Shown here: positions 1-5,550 of the stretch, in pieces | Position numbering within the stretch: position 1 is the stretch's first letter | Layout of the letters: each line of letters begins with the position of its first letter | From: Coriobacteriia bacterium | GTDB lineage: Bacteria > Actinomycetota > Coriobacteriia > Anaerosomatales > JAHIQC01 | Length of the DNA: 5,550 nt | Direction of reading: 5' to 3' | Assembly: GCA_030653635.1 (NCBI GenBank) | Contig: JAURYZ010000206.1 | Location: 1-5,550 of the forward strand | Program-made: the position numbers and the translations under genes | Notes under the pieces: generated by a model | Told to the model about the DNA's origin: nothing | What the model saw: the letters and a program-made list of their open reading frames with translations, nothing else | Database searches by the model: none

Positions 1-779
1 CAGAGCCTGGGCGCGTTCGCAGATACAAATCCGATCTGAAGCGCTTCGAGAAGCTGCGTCAGGCGGTGCGATTCCGGTACGCGGAGTCCGTCGACTATCG
101 CGAGTACGAACCACGCATCAGGAAGCTTCTCGACACACATATCCACGCCGATGAAGTCATCGAACTCAATGCGCCTGTGAACATCTTCGACGAGGACGCG
201 TTCGCAAAGCTCAAGGAGGCGCGCGGAGTAGCCGAGGGCAAGAGCCCGGGGGCGCTGGCGGATGCGATCGCGCATGCCACCAAGCGTGTGATAACCGAGC
301 GTATGGATGAGGACCCGGCGCTCTACGAGCGCTTCTCGGAGATGATCCAGCGCGCCATCGATGATTTCCTTGCCAGGCGATTGAGCGAGCGGGACTACCT
401 GGCGACTGTCGTCGACATCCGCAAGCTCGTCGTGGTCGGGCAACACGAGGGCGTTCCGGAGTCGATTCAGAACGACGAAGCGGCGATGGCGTATTACGGT
501 GTAGTCCGCCAGGTGCTCGATGAGGTGGTTGTGTCCCGCGAGGTCGACTTGGATGCGGTGTGTGCCGAAGCTGCCGTTGCGATTCGGGCGATCATCACCA
601 ACAACGAAAAGGTGCGCTTCTGGGATGACCCGGATGCGCAGAATCTGGTGCGAAACGAGATTGACGACTACCTCTATGATGTCGTGGTCGCAAAGCGGGG
701 CATTCAGCTGGCGGTCGAGCAGCAGGATGAAGTCATCGAGCGCGTCATGCGGGTCGCCCGGAGCCGGGCGGGTCGCTAG
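1..779 (+). CDS. hsdR: Type I restriction enzyme R subunit (HsdR), C-terminal part; 5' truncated by window edge
   Basis: The R subunit is the ATP-dependent translocase and nuclease of type I restriction-modification complexes. Only its last 258 codons are visible (first whole codon at 3, TAG at 777-779). The frame is open to the window edge and residues before GTG 66 read naturally (YKSDLKRFEKLRQAVRFRYA), so GTG 66 is not the start. The segment matches, by recognition, the helical C-terminal domain of HindI-like HsdR proteins (T1RH-like_C/DUF3387). Diagnostic stretches are RYAESVDYREYEPRIRKLLD, then a valine-rich 'VNIFDEDAF', then a long charged helical part ending at VMRVARSRAGR. This domain is thought to mediate contact with the HsdM/HsdS methylase core. 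The PD-(D/E)xK nuclease and DEAD-like motor domains must lie upstream and cannot be checked here. No frameshift or internal stop is seen. The next gene starts directly after the stop. Family assignment is fairly secure; subtype is not. Confidence 0.85.
   Translation, partial: EPGRVRRYKSDLKRFEKLRQAVRFRYAESVDYREYEPRIRKLLDTHIHADEVIELNAPVNIFDEDAFAKLKEARGVAEGKSPGALADAIAHATKRVITERMDEDPALYERFSEMIQRAIDDFLARRLSERDYLATVVDIRKLVVVGQHEGVPESIQNDEAAMAYYGVVRQVLDEVVVSREVDLDAVCAEAAVAIRAIITNNEKVRFWDDPDAQNLVRNEIDDYLYDVVVAKRGIQLAVEQQDEVIERVMRVARSRAGR
755..770 (+). other. GC-only hairpin at the hsdR/metallopeptidase junction
   Basis: Bases 755-760 (CGCCCG) pair perfectly with 765-770 (CGGGCG) around a GAGC loop, and a T-G wobble extends the stem by one pair. 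The stem ends 9 nt before ATG 780 and its loop includes part of the only GGAG near that start. It lies within hsdR codons (arginine- and glycine-rich end), so it may be a by-product of GC-rich coding. If real in RNA, hsdR-translating ribosomes would have to open it, which would favour stop-start coupling. Confidence 0.35.
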
Positions 780-1493
780 ATGACTCCTCGTGAGCTCGTG
801 ACGTACGGAGGCAGGAGCATCGCCTATGAGGTGTTTCGCGCCGATCGCACGACACTCTCCATCACGGTCAACCCGGACGGCGTGGTTGAGGTGGTGGCTC
901 CGCTCGGAATCGCCCTTGAGGACATCCGCGCGCGCATTCATCGTCGCGCCCGCTGGATCGCCAACCAACAGCGATACTTCGAGCAGTTCCTGCCGCGCAC
1001 ACCGCCGCGCCGATTCGTGAGTGGCGAGACACACCTGTACCTGGGACGTCAGTATCGGCTCAGGGTGGTCGTAGCGGACGAGGAGTCGGTGAAGCTCAAT
1101 GGGGGTCGCTTCGTGGTACACGTTGTGGGTGGCCCTGTGCCCGAACGCGTCGAGGTTCTCCTCGGCCAGTGGTATGCCGCTAAAGCATCCGAGCGCCTGA
1201 CCGAGCGGTTGGAGGAGTGCTGGAAGCGCTTCTCGGGTGGATGCGCTTCGGATGTGCCGCCACTGCGGATTCGGAGGATGCGGTCGCGGTGGGGAAGTAT
1301 GTCTAGTAGCGGTTTGCTGACTCTGAACGTGGACCTCATACGTGCGCCGCGCGAATGCCTCGACTACGTGATCCTGCATGAGTTGTGTCATTTGGAGCAC
1401 GCAGACCACGGGGCAGCGTTTCGCGCGCGGCTCGAACAGGTTCTACCTGATTGGGAGCGACGCAAGCATCGCTTGGAACTGACGTTGGCGTGA
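780..1493 (+). CDS. YgjP/SprT-like zinc metallopeptidase (M48-type, DUF45), linked to type I R-M
   Basis: This is a complete 237-residue protein, the usual length for the YgjP-like family. Residues 200-210 read [11 protein letters not shown], an HExxH-x5-H zinc site with H200, H204 and H210 as likely ligands and E201 as catalytic base. Before it is the family-typical arginine/tryptophan stretch '[19 protein letters not shown]', then '[19 protein letters not shown]'. After it comes '[20 protein letters not shown]', the usual C-terminal helix. The N-terminal third ('[17 protein letters not shown]', then 'RRARWI') also fits YgjP. There is no signal peptide or membrane segment, so it is probably cytoplasmic. 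ATG 780 follows the hsdR stop TAG (777-779) directly and has no clear Shine-Dalgarno, so translation probably depends on coupling to hsdR. Genes of this family are often found beside hsdR; a role in turnover or control of the restriction complex is inference. The substrate is unknown. Confidence 0.88.
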   Translation: MTPRELVTYGGRSIAYEVFRADRTTLSITVNPDGVVEVVAPLGIALEDIRARIHRRARWIANQQRYFEQFLPRTPPRRFVSGETHLYLGRQYRLRVVVADEESVKLNGGRFVVHVVGGPVPERVEVLLGQWYAAKASERLTERLEECWKRFSGGCASDVPPLRIRRMRSRWGSMSSSGLLTLNVDLIRAPRECLDYVILHELCHLEHADHGAAFRARLEQVLPDWERRKHRLELTLA

Positions 1494-1501
1494 GGATGCG
1501 C

Positions 1502-1509
1502 GAAAGGAG
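1502..1509 (+). promoter_or_regulatory. Ribosome binding site of hutU
   Basis: GAAAGGAG lies 6 nt upstream of GTG 1516 in the 22-nt gap after the metallopeptidase stop. It is the strongest Shine-Dalgarno match in this area and decides the GTG start. It shows that hutU can be translated independently of the gene before it. No promoter could be identified in the gap itself, so transcription must start further upstream. Confidence 0.8.
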
Positions 1510-1515
1510 CACGTT

Positions 1516-3237
1516 GTGGCCACAGGTTCAGGACCTCGCGAGGTGCGTGCGGCGCACGGCACCAAACTCACGGCGCGTGGGTGGCCCCAGGAGGCTGCGC
1601 TACGCATGCTCGCCAACAACCTCGACCCGGATGTCGCGGAGCGCCCCGACGACCTGGTCGTGTACGGCGGTAGCGGCAAAGCGGCGCGCGACTGGCCGAG
1701 CTTTGACGCGCTGGTCCGCACGCTCACGACGCTCGCCCCCGACGAGACCATGCTCGTGCAGTCGGGGCGCCCGGCCGGCGTGGTGCGCACCCACGAGTGG
1801 GCGCCGCGCGTGCTCATCGCCAACAGCAACCTCGTGCCCGACTGGGCCACGTGGCCGGAGTTCTGTCGCCTCGAGGCGCTCGGCCTGACCATGTACGGGC
1901 AGATGACGGCCGGCTCGTGGATCTACATCGGCACTCAGGGCATCCTGCAGGGCACCTACGAGACGTTCGCGGCTGCTGCGGCCAAGCGCTTCGGCGGCTC
2001 GCTGCGTGGCACGCTCACTGTCACCGGCGGGTGTGGTGGCATGGGTGGCGCCCAGCCGCTCGCGGTCACGATGAACGACGGTGTCTGCCTCGTGGTCGAC
2101 GTGGATCCAACGCGCCTCGAGCGTCGCGTGGCGACCCGCTATCTCGACGAGTGGACGACCGATCTCGACGACGGGATCGCTCGCGTGCTCGTGGCCAAGC
2201 GCGAAGGTCGCGCGCTCAGCGTGGGGCTTGAGGGCAACTGCGCCCGCGTGCTTCCAGAGCTGCTCCGCCGAGGAGTCGAGGTCGATCTCGTGACCGACCA
2301 GACTTCCGCGCACGATCCGCTCGCGTACCTGCCCCTCGGCATCGAGCTTGATGAGTGGCACGCCGCCGCGAAGCGCGATCCGGTGGGCTTCACCGAGCGT
2401 GCCCGCGAGTCGATGGCGCGCCACGTCGAGGCCATGGTCGGCTTCATGGATGCGGGTGCCGAGGTGTTCGATTACGGCAACTCGATCCGAGCCGAGGCTG
2501 AGCTCGGAGGCTACGAGCGAGCATGGGCATTTCCCGGCTTCGTGCCCGCGTTCATTCGCCCGCTGTTCTGCGAGGGCAAGGGCCCGTTTCGGTGGGCCGC
2601 GCTCTCGGGCGACCCGGCCGACATCCACGTCACCGACGAGGCCGTGCTGGAGCTGTTCCCCGAAAACGAGTCGCTGTGCCGCTGGATCACTCATGCGCGC
2701 GAGCGCGTCGCGTTCCAGGGCCTGCCCGCCCGCATCTGCTGGCTCGGCTACGGTGAGCGTGACGTCGCAGGCGTGCGCTTCAACGAGATGGTCGCCGACG
2801 GCCGTATCTCAGCCCCGCTCGTGATCGGCCGCGACCACCTCGACTGCGGAAGCGTGGCCTCGCCCTACCGCGAGACCGAGTCGATGCTCGACGGCTCCGA
2901 CGCCATCGCCGACTGGCCGCTCCTAAACGCGCTCGTGAACACGGCGTCCGGTGCCTCGTGGGTCTCGATCCACCACGGCGGCGGCGTTGGCATCGGCCGC
3001 TCGATCCACGCGGGTCAGGTCTGCGTCGCTGACGGCACCGAACTCGCGGGCGAGAAGATCGCGCGCGTGCTGTCCAACGACCCGGCGATGGGCGTCATCC
3101 GCCATGCAGACGCCGGCTACGAGCGCGCCATCGAGGTCGCCGACGAGCGCGGGGTGCGCATCCCAATGCGCGAGGGCGGCGGTTCGGGCGCTCCGCTCTC
3201 CCCACCGGCCCCACCTGCCGAGGAGCCCCAGCTGTGA
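1516..3237 (+). CDS. hutU: Urocanate hydratase (urocanase)
   Basis: This cytoplasmic, NAD+-dependent enzyme performs the second step of histidine degradation, converting urocanate to 4-imidazolone-5-propanoate. The 573-residue product shows the urocanase landmarks in order. They are [11 protein letters not shown] (50-60), the glycine-rich [10 protein letters not shown] (171-180) of the NAD-binding core, [10 protein letters not shown] (260-269), the family signature [12 protein letters not shown] (400-411) with the active-site-type cysteine C408, and HHGGGVGIG (486-494). The cysteine position is close to the known C410 of the Pseudomonas putida enzyme. GTG 1516 has a well-placed Shine-Dalgarno, and '[11 protein letters not shown]' begins at about residue 23 as in other family members, so the start is sound. 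The family body ends near IPM (549-551), and a Gly/Pro-rich tail of 22 residues follows. The stop overlaps the hutI start. Identification is near certain. Confidence 0.97.
   Translation: MATGSGPREVRAAHGTKLTARGWPQEAALRMLANNLDPDVAERPDDLVVYGGSGKAARDWPSFDALVRTLTTLAPDETMLVQSGRPAGVVRTHEWAPRVLIANSNLVPDWATWPEFCRLEALGLTMYGQMTAGSWIYIGTQGILQGTYETFAAAAAKRFGGSLRGTLTVTGGCGGMGGAQPLAVTMNDGVCLVVDVDPTRLERRVATRYLDEWTTDLDDGIARVLVAKREGRALSVGLEGNCARVLPELLRRGVEVDLVTDQTSAHDPLAYLPLGIELDEWHAAAKRDPVGFTERARESMARHVEAMVGFMDAGAEVFDYGNSIRAEAELGGYERAWAFPGFVPAFIRPLFCEGKGPFRWAALSGDPADIHVTDEAVLELFPENESLCRWITHARERVAFQGLPARICWLGYGERDVAGVRFNEMVADGRISAPLVIGRDHLDCGSVASPYRETESMLDGSDAIADWPLLNALVNTASGASWVSIHHGGGVGIGRSIHAGQVCVADGTELAGEKIARVLSNDPAMGVIRHADAGYERAIEVADERGVRIPMREGGGSGAPLSPPAPPAEEPQL
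3219..3225 (+). promoter_or_regulatory. Ribosome binding site of hutI inside hutU
   Basis: CGAGGAG lies 8 nt upstream of GTG 3234, within the last codons of hutU (its Pro-Ala-Glu-Glu-Pro tail). It supports GTG 3234 as the hutI start and permits both de novo initiation and coupling through the GTGA overlap. It may also explain why the hutU tail exists: the extension carries the next gene's initiation signal. Confidence 0.75.
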
Positions 3238-4406
3238 CCTCCACGCTGATCACCAACATAGGCGAACTCGTCACGAACGACCCAGCCCTCGGTGACGGCT
3301 CGTTCCTCGGCATAGTGCATGATGCGGCGCTCGTGATCGAAGGGGAGCAGGTGGCGTGGGTCGGGGTCGCGAGCAAGGCACCGCCGACCGATGCCCGGGA
3401 GGACGTCGGCGGGCGCGCCGTCGTGCCTGGGTTCGTGGACAGTCACACGCACCTTGTGTTCGCGGGTGAGCGCTCAGTGGAATTTGCCGCGCGCATGGCC
3501 GGCGAGCGCTACACAGGCGGCGGCATCATGACCACCGTGGCCGCGACCCGCGCCGCGAGCGACACGGCCCTGCGCGCTCACAGCTCGCGCCTGGCGACCG
3601 AGATGCTCGCGTCGGGCACGACAACGATCGAGATCAAGAGCGGCTACGGGCTGAACGTGCCCGATGAGCGCCGCTTGCTCGAGATCGCGCGCGAGTTCAC
3701 GCCTGAGACCACGTTCCTCGGCGCGCATGTGGTGCCGCCGGAGTACGCGAGTGACCGTGACGGCTACATCGACCTCGTCTGCGGCGAGATGCTCGAGGCT
3801 TGCGCACCGTTCGCGCGCTGGATCGACGTGTTCTGCGACACAGGAGCCTTCACTGCCGAGGAAACGCGCAGGATCCTGCGCGCCGGCGTCACTGCGGGAC
3901 TTGCGCCGCGCCTGCACGGCAATCAGCTGGAGCATGGGCCTGGTGCGCGACTCGCCGTCGAGTTCGACGCTGCGAGCGTGGATCACTGCACGTATCTGAG
4001 CGACGCAGACATCGAGGTGCTTGCCGCGTCCGACACGGTCGCGACCCTGCTTCCCGCCGCCGACTTCTCGACGCGCTCACCATACCCGGACGCTCGCCGC
4101 CTCATCGATGCTGGCGTCACAGTCGCGCTGGCCACCGACTGCAACCCGGGCTCATCGTTCGTCACCTCGATGCCGCTGTGCATCGCGCTCGCGGTGCGCG
4201 AGATGCGCATGACCTCCGCCGAGGCGCTGTATGCCGCCACCGCCGGGGGCGCTGCCGCATTGCGCCGCGATGACATCGGCCGTGCCGCGCCTGGTGCGCG
4301 CGCGGATCTCGTGCTGCTCGACGCGCCGACTTTCGTACACCTCGCGTATCGTCCGGCGTCGCCGATCGTGGCGCGGTCATGGAAGGGCGGCAACGTCCGG
4401 GGATGA
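3234..4406 (+). CDS. hutI: Imidazolonepropionase
   Basis: This metal-dependent amidohydrolase acts third in histidine degradation, hydrolysing 4-imidazolone-5-propanoate to N-formimino-L-glutamate in the cytoplasm. The 390-residue length is within the usual family range. The HxH metal motif is at H71-T-H73 in [25 protein letters not shown] (133-140), GAHVVPPEY (H165), LHGNQLEH (H228, H234), VDHCTYL (H251) and [10 protein letters not shown] (D302) follow in the expected order. H71, H73, H228 and D302 are the probable metal ligands by family analogy. The C-terminus carries the amidohydrolase ending '[17 protein letters not shown]'. GTG 3234 overlaps the hutU stop by 4 nt (GTGA), a strong sign of one transcript and coupled translation. 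All key residues are present and no break is seen. The gene for the next step (formiminoglutamate breakdown) does not follow directly. Confidence 0.97.
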   Translation: MTSTLITNIGELVTNDPALGDGSFLGIVHDAALVIEGEQVAWVGVASKAPPTDAREDVGGRAVVPGFVDSHTHLVFAGERSVEFAARMAGERYTGGGIMTTVAATRAASDTALRAHSSRLATEMLASGTTTIEIKSGYGLNVPDERRLLEIAREFTPETTFLGAHVVPPEYASDRDGYIDLVCGEMLEACAPFARWIDVFCDTGAFTAEETRRILRAGVTAGLAPRLHGNQLEHGPGARLAVEFDAASVDHCTYLSDADIEVLAASDTVATLLPAADFSTRSPYPDARRLIDAGVTVALATDCNPGSSFVTSMPLCIALAVREMRMTSAEALYAATAGGAAALRRDDIGRAAPGARADLVLLDAPTFVHLAYRPASPIVARSWKGGNVRG

Positions 4407-4446
4407 TTCACGACGGTCCAGGTATTCCCGCCGCGTTCCGCCATTA

Positions 4447-4470
4447 AGCGCCACTCACGCAGCGCCACTC
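4447..4470 (+). repeat. Direct repeat AGCGCCACTC, two copies
   Basis: AGCGCCACTC occurs at 4447-4456 and again at 4461-4470, a 14-nt period, followed by a partial third echo (CGCCAC, 4471-4476). The copies lie inside the larger inverted repeat. They could be tandem regulator sites or a local duplication. Nothing else supports a function. Confidence 0.5.
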
Positions 4471-4471
4471 C

Positions 4472-4493
4472 GCCACGTTTTTGGATTCGTGGC
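4472..4493 (+). other. Small hairpin in the hutI-lipoprotein gap
   Basis: GCCACG (4472-4477) pairs with CGTGGC (4488-4493) around a 10-nt T-rich loop. TCC (4469-4471) can extend the pairing to GGA (4498-4500) across a 4-nt bulge. The T run is in the loop and not after the stem, on either strand, so it is not a standard intrinsic terminator. It could be the inner arm of the 4421-4512 structure. Confidence 0.4.
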
Positions 4494-4560
4494 CGACGGA
4501 CTCGGGAATACCCACCACGAGGACACTCTTACGACATGACGCTGTCGGATGTCAGCTGAT

Positions 4561-4569
4561 AAGGCAGGA
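4561..4569 (+). promoter_or_regulatory. Candidate ribosome binding site of the lipoprotein gene
   Basis: AAGGCAGGA precedes ATG 4573. The AAGG part is 8 nt away and the AGGA part only 3 nt away, so spacing favours the former. A competing and stronger-looking site, AAGGTGGA (4600-4607), lies 10 nt before the in-frame ATG 4618. The start of this gene is therefore not settled by its ribosome binding site alone. Confidence 0.45.
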
Positions 4570-4572
4570 TTC

Positions 4573-5550
4573 ATGTCTACCGTGAGTATTCACTTCTGCA
4601 AGGTGGAATTTCTTTGCATGGCACTTTGCGCCGCCATCATGTTCGGTGCGGGCGTTTCTGGCTGTTCGAGTTCCAAGCCCATCCGTATAGGCTACATAGG
4701 CGGCCTCACGGGTGGCGCTGCGAGCCTTGGTTTGGAGGGACGCGAGGGCGTCACTTTGGCGATCGATGCCATCAACGAGGCAGGGGGCATCGATGGACGT
4801 CGGATCGAACTAGTCGTCCGGAATGATTCTCAGGATGTCGAGACTGCCAAGAAGGCGGTACGAGAACTGGTCGAAGAGGGCTGCGTAGCCATTATTGGCC
4901 CCATGACGAGCTCTCTGGCCGAACCGGTGGCTGCGGTGGCTGCCGAGGAGGGCATCGCGATCATAAGCCCCACGGTGAGTACCGACGAGATGACCGGAAA
5001 GGCCGATGCGTTCTTTCGCGTTTACCCCGGCAATAGCAGTGCTGCCCAAGAGCTGGCCCTGCTCGTGAAGAAGATGCCCGGAGTCACCACGGTTTCGGTG
5101 CTCTACGACGCGTCGAACAGTGCGCATACCGTGACATGGATGGAGCACTTCAGTACTGCATTTGAGGCGGCGTCCGCTGGAGAAGTCCTCGCAAAGGTGC
5201 CTTTCACCACAGGGAGCACTGTGGACTTCAAGGCGTTTGCTTCCGAGATCGCACTTGGGAACCCCAAGGCGCTTCTCATCCTCGCGAACGCGAGGGATAC
5301 CGGCTTGGCTTGCCAGAGGCTGCGCGCCGAGGGCTACGACGGAGTGATCGTCACTAGCGAGTGGTCATCGACCGAGGATGTCATCGCGCACGGAGGACGC
5401 AGCGTGGAAGGCGTCCTGTTCCTGAGCACGTTCGATCGGGGTTCGACCGTTCAACCCTATCTCGATGCCGCCGCTCGATGTGAATCTCGTTATGGCCATA
5501 AGCTGGGGTTTGCGGGCGTGCACGGATACGAGTGTGTTCAGATTCTTGCC
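4573..5550 (+). CDS. ABC-type branched-chain amino acid/amide substrate-binding lipoprotein (LivJ/LivK-like), 3' truncated by window edge
   Basis: The 326 visible codons are open to the window edge. The mature part matches the type-1 periplasmic-binding fold (Peripla_BP_6). It has IRIGYIGGLTGG (37-48), 'AIDAINEAGGIDGRRIELV' (63-81) then NDSQD, VAIIGPMTSS (105-114), and IAIISPTVST (128-137). These S/T-rich loops are where relatives bind the ligand amino and carboxyl groups. From ATG 4573 there is a hydrophobic stretch (about 13-27) and a lipobox VSGC, with C31 as the lipidated residue, so it should be membrane-anchored outside the cytoplasm. Other in-frame starts are ATG 4549 (no Shine-Dalgarno) and ATG 4618 (better Shine-Dalgarno, but a 15-residue signal without a positive charge). 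The usual length of about 370-400 residues means the end is missing. LivHMGF permease and ATPase genes, or a fused sensor domain, could follow. The ligand is unknown; an amino acid is likely. A link to histidine use is inference only. Confidence 0.87.
   Translation, partial: MSTVSIHFCKVEFLCMALCAAIMFGAGVSGCSSSKPIRIGYIGGLTGGAASLGLEGREGVTLAIDAINEAGGIDGRRIELVVRNDSQDVETAKKAVRELVEEGCVAIIGPMTSSLAEPVAAVAAEEGIAIISPTVSTDEMTGKADAFFRVYPGNSSAAQELALLVKKMPGVTTVSVLYDASNSAHTVTWMEHFSTAFEAASAGEVLAKVPFTTGSTVDFKAFASEIALGNPKALLILANARDTGLACQRLRAEGYDGVIVTSEWSSTEDVIAHGGRSVEGVLFLSTFDRGSTVQPYLDAAARCESRYGHKLGFAGVHGYECVQILA

Larger units (their letters stand above)
4421..4512 (+). repeat. Perfect 10-bp inverted repeat enclosing a 72-nt interior
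   Basis: GGTATTCCCG (4421-4430) is exactly complementary to CGGGAATACC (4503-4512). In RNA this could close a 92-nt domain that contains the 4472-4493 hairpin. In DNA the two arms could be oppositely oriented protein sites. Each arm lies in a GGG/CCC-flanked, A/T-centred block, and the block centres (about 4424.5 and 4508.5) are 84 bp apart, close to eight helical turns. The element sits between hutI and the lipoprotein gene. The pairing is seen directly; function is unknown. It matches no riboswitch class I recognise. Confidence 0.5.

Noticed and set aside
66..68. GTG 66 as the start of a small separate gene
   Set aside because: The frame continues open to the window edge, and the residues before it fit the HsdR C-terminal domain, so the gene is cut by the window and does not begin here.
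1451..1888. A 145-codon plus-strand frame bridging the metallopeptidase end and hutU
   Set aside because: It overlaps two well-supported genes in another frame, and its Arg/Ser/Pro-rich product has no family resemblance.
1600..2694. A 364-codon minus-strand open frame opposite hutU
   Set aside because: It lies fully antisense to an unmistakable urocanase, its protein is rich in His/Arg/Glu/Ala without recognisable domains, and long antisense frames are expected opposite strongly G/C-biased codons.
3474..3986. A 170-codon minus-strand open frame opposite hutI
   Set aside because: It is a shadow of hutI codon bias, with low-complexity Arg/Ala-rich composition and no domain.
4472..4493. Intrinsic terminator for hutI
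   Set aside because: The stem has only 6 bp and the T run sits in the loop, not downstream of the stem; on the minus strand no T tract follows either.
4482..4511. Promoter with TTGGAT as -35 and GAATAC as -10
   Set aside because: The -10 match is poor and the spacing had to be stretched to obtain it; no other good pair was seen in the gap.
4407..4572. tRNA or a known riboswitch in the gap
   Set aside because: No cloverleaf with T-loop (GTTCRA-type) sequence and no conserved core of a riboswitch class I know could be found, despite the inverted repeat.
4614..4826. A 70-codon plus-strand frame at the beginning of the lipoprotein region
   Set aside because: It overlaps the binding-protein frame, which has clear family motifs, whereas this one is His/Arg/Gly-rich without any.

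Overview
The window is GC-rich, densely coded and entirely plus-strand. It holds five genes: two truncated by the window edges and three complete. GTG starts, strong G/C preference at third codon positions and the HutU/HutI sequence style suggest a high-GC bacterium. An actinobacterial lineage, possibly an environmental Coriobacteriia-like anaerobe, is my best guess, but it rests on overall impression and not on a marker gene.

Region 1 (1-1493) is the downstream end of a type I restriction-modification locus. It contains the C-terminal 258 codons of HsdR, followed with no gap (TAG then ATG) by a complete YgjP/SprT-like zinc metallopeptidase with an HExxH-x5-H motif. HsdM, HsdS and the nuclease/helicase part of HsdR would lie upstream of the window.

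Region 2 (1516-4406) is a two-gene histidine-utilisation unit, hutU (urocanate hydratase) and hutI (imidazolonepropionase). The two overlap by 4 nt and carry out consecutive steps: urocanate to imidazolonepropionate to N-formimino-L-glutamate. hutU begins only 22 nt after the metallopeptidase stop, with its own strong Shine-Dalgarno. No hutH or formiminoglutamate-processing gene is in view.

Region 3 (4407-4572) is a 166-nt non-coding gap. It holds a perfect 10-bp inverted repeat with a 72-nt interior, a 10-bp direct repeat, a 6-bp hairpin and two small mutually exclusive stems just before the next gene. I found neither a convincing intrinsic terminator nor a good -35/-10 pair.

Region 4 (4573 to the window end) is the first 326 codons of a predicted lipoprotein of the branched-chain amino-acid/amide type-1 periplasmic-binding family (LivJ/LivK-like). 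Its frame is still open at the edge.

I do not see a clearly new biological system. The points most worth a second look are the tight HsdR-metallopeptidase coupling, the hut pair placed directly behind a defence locus without hutH, and the structured gap upstream of the binding protein.
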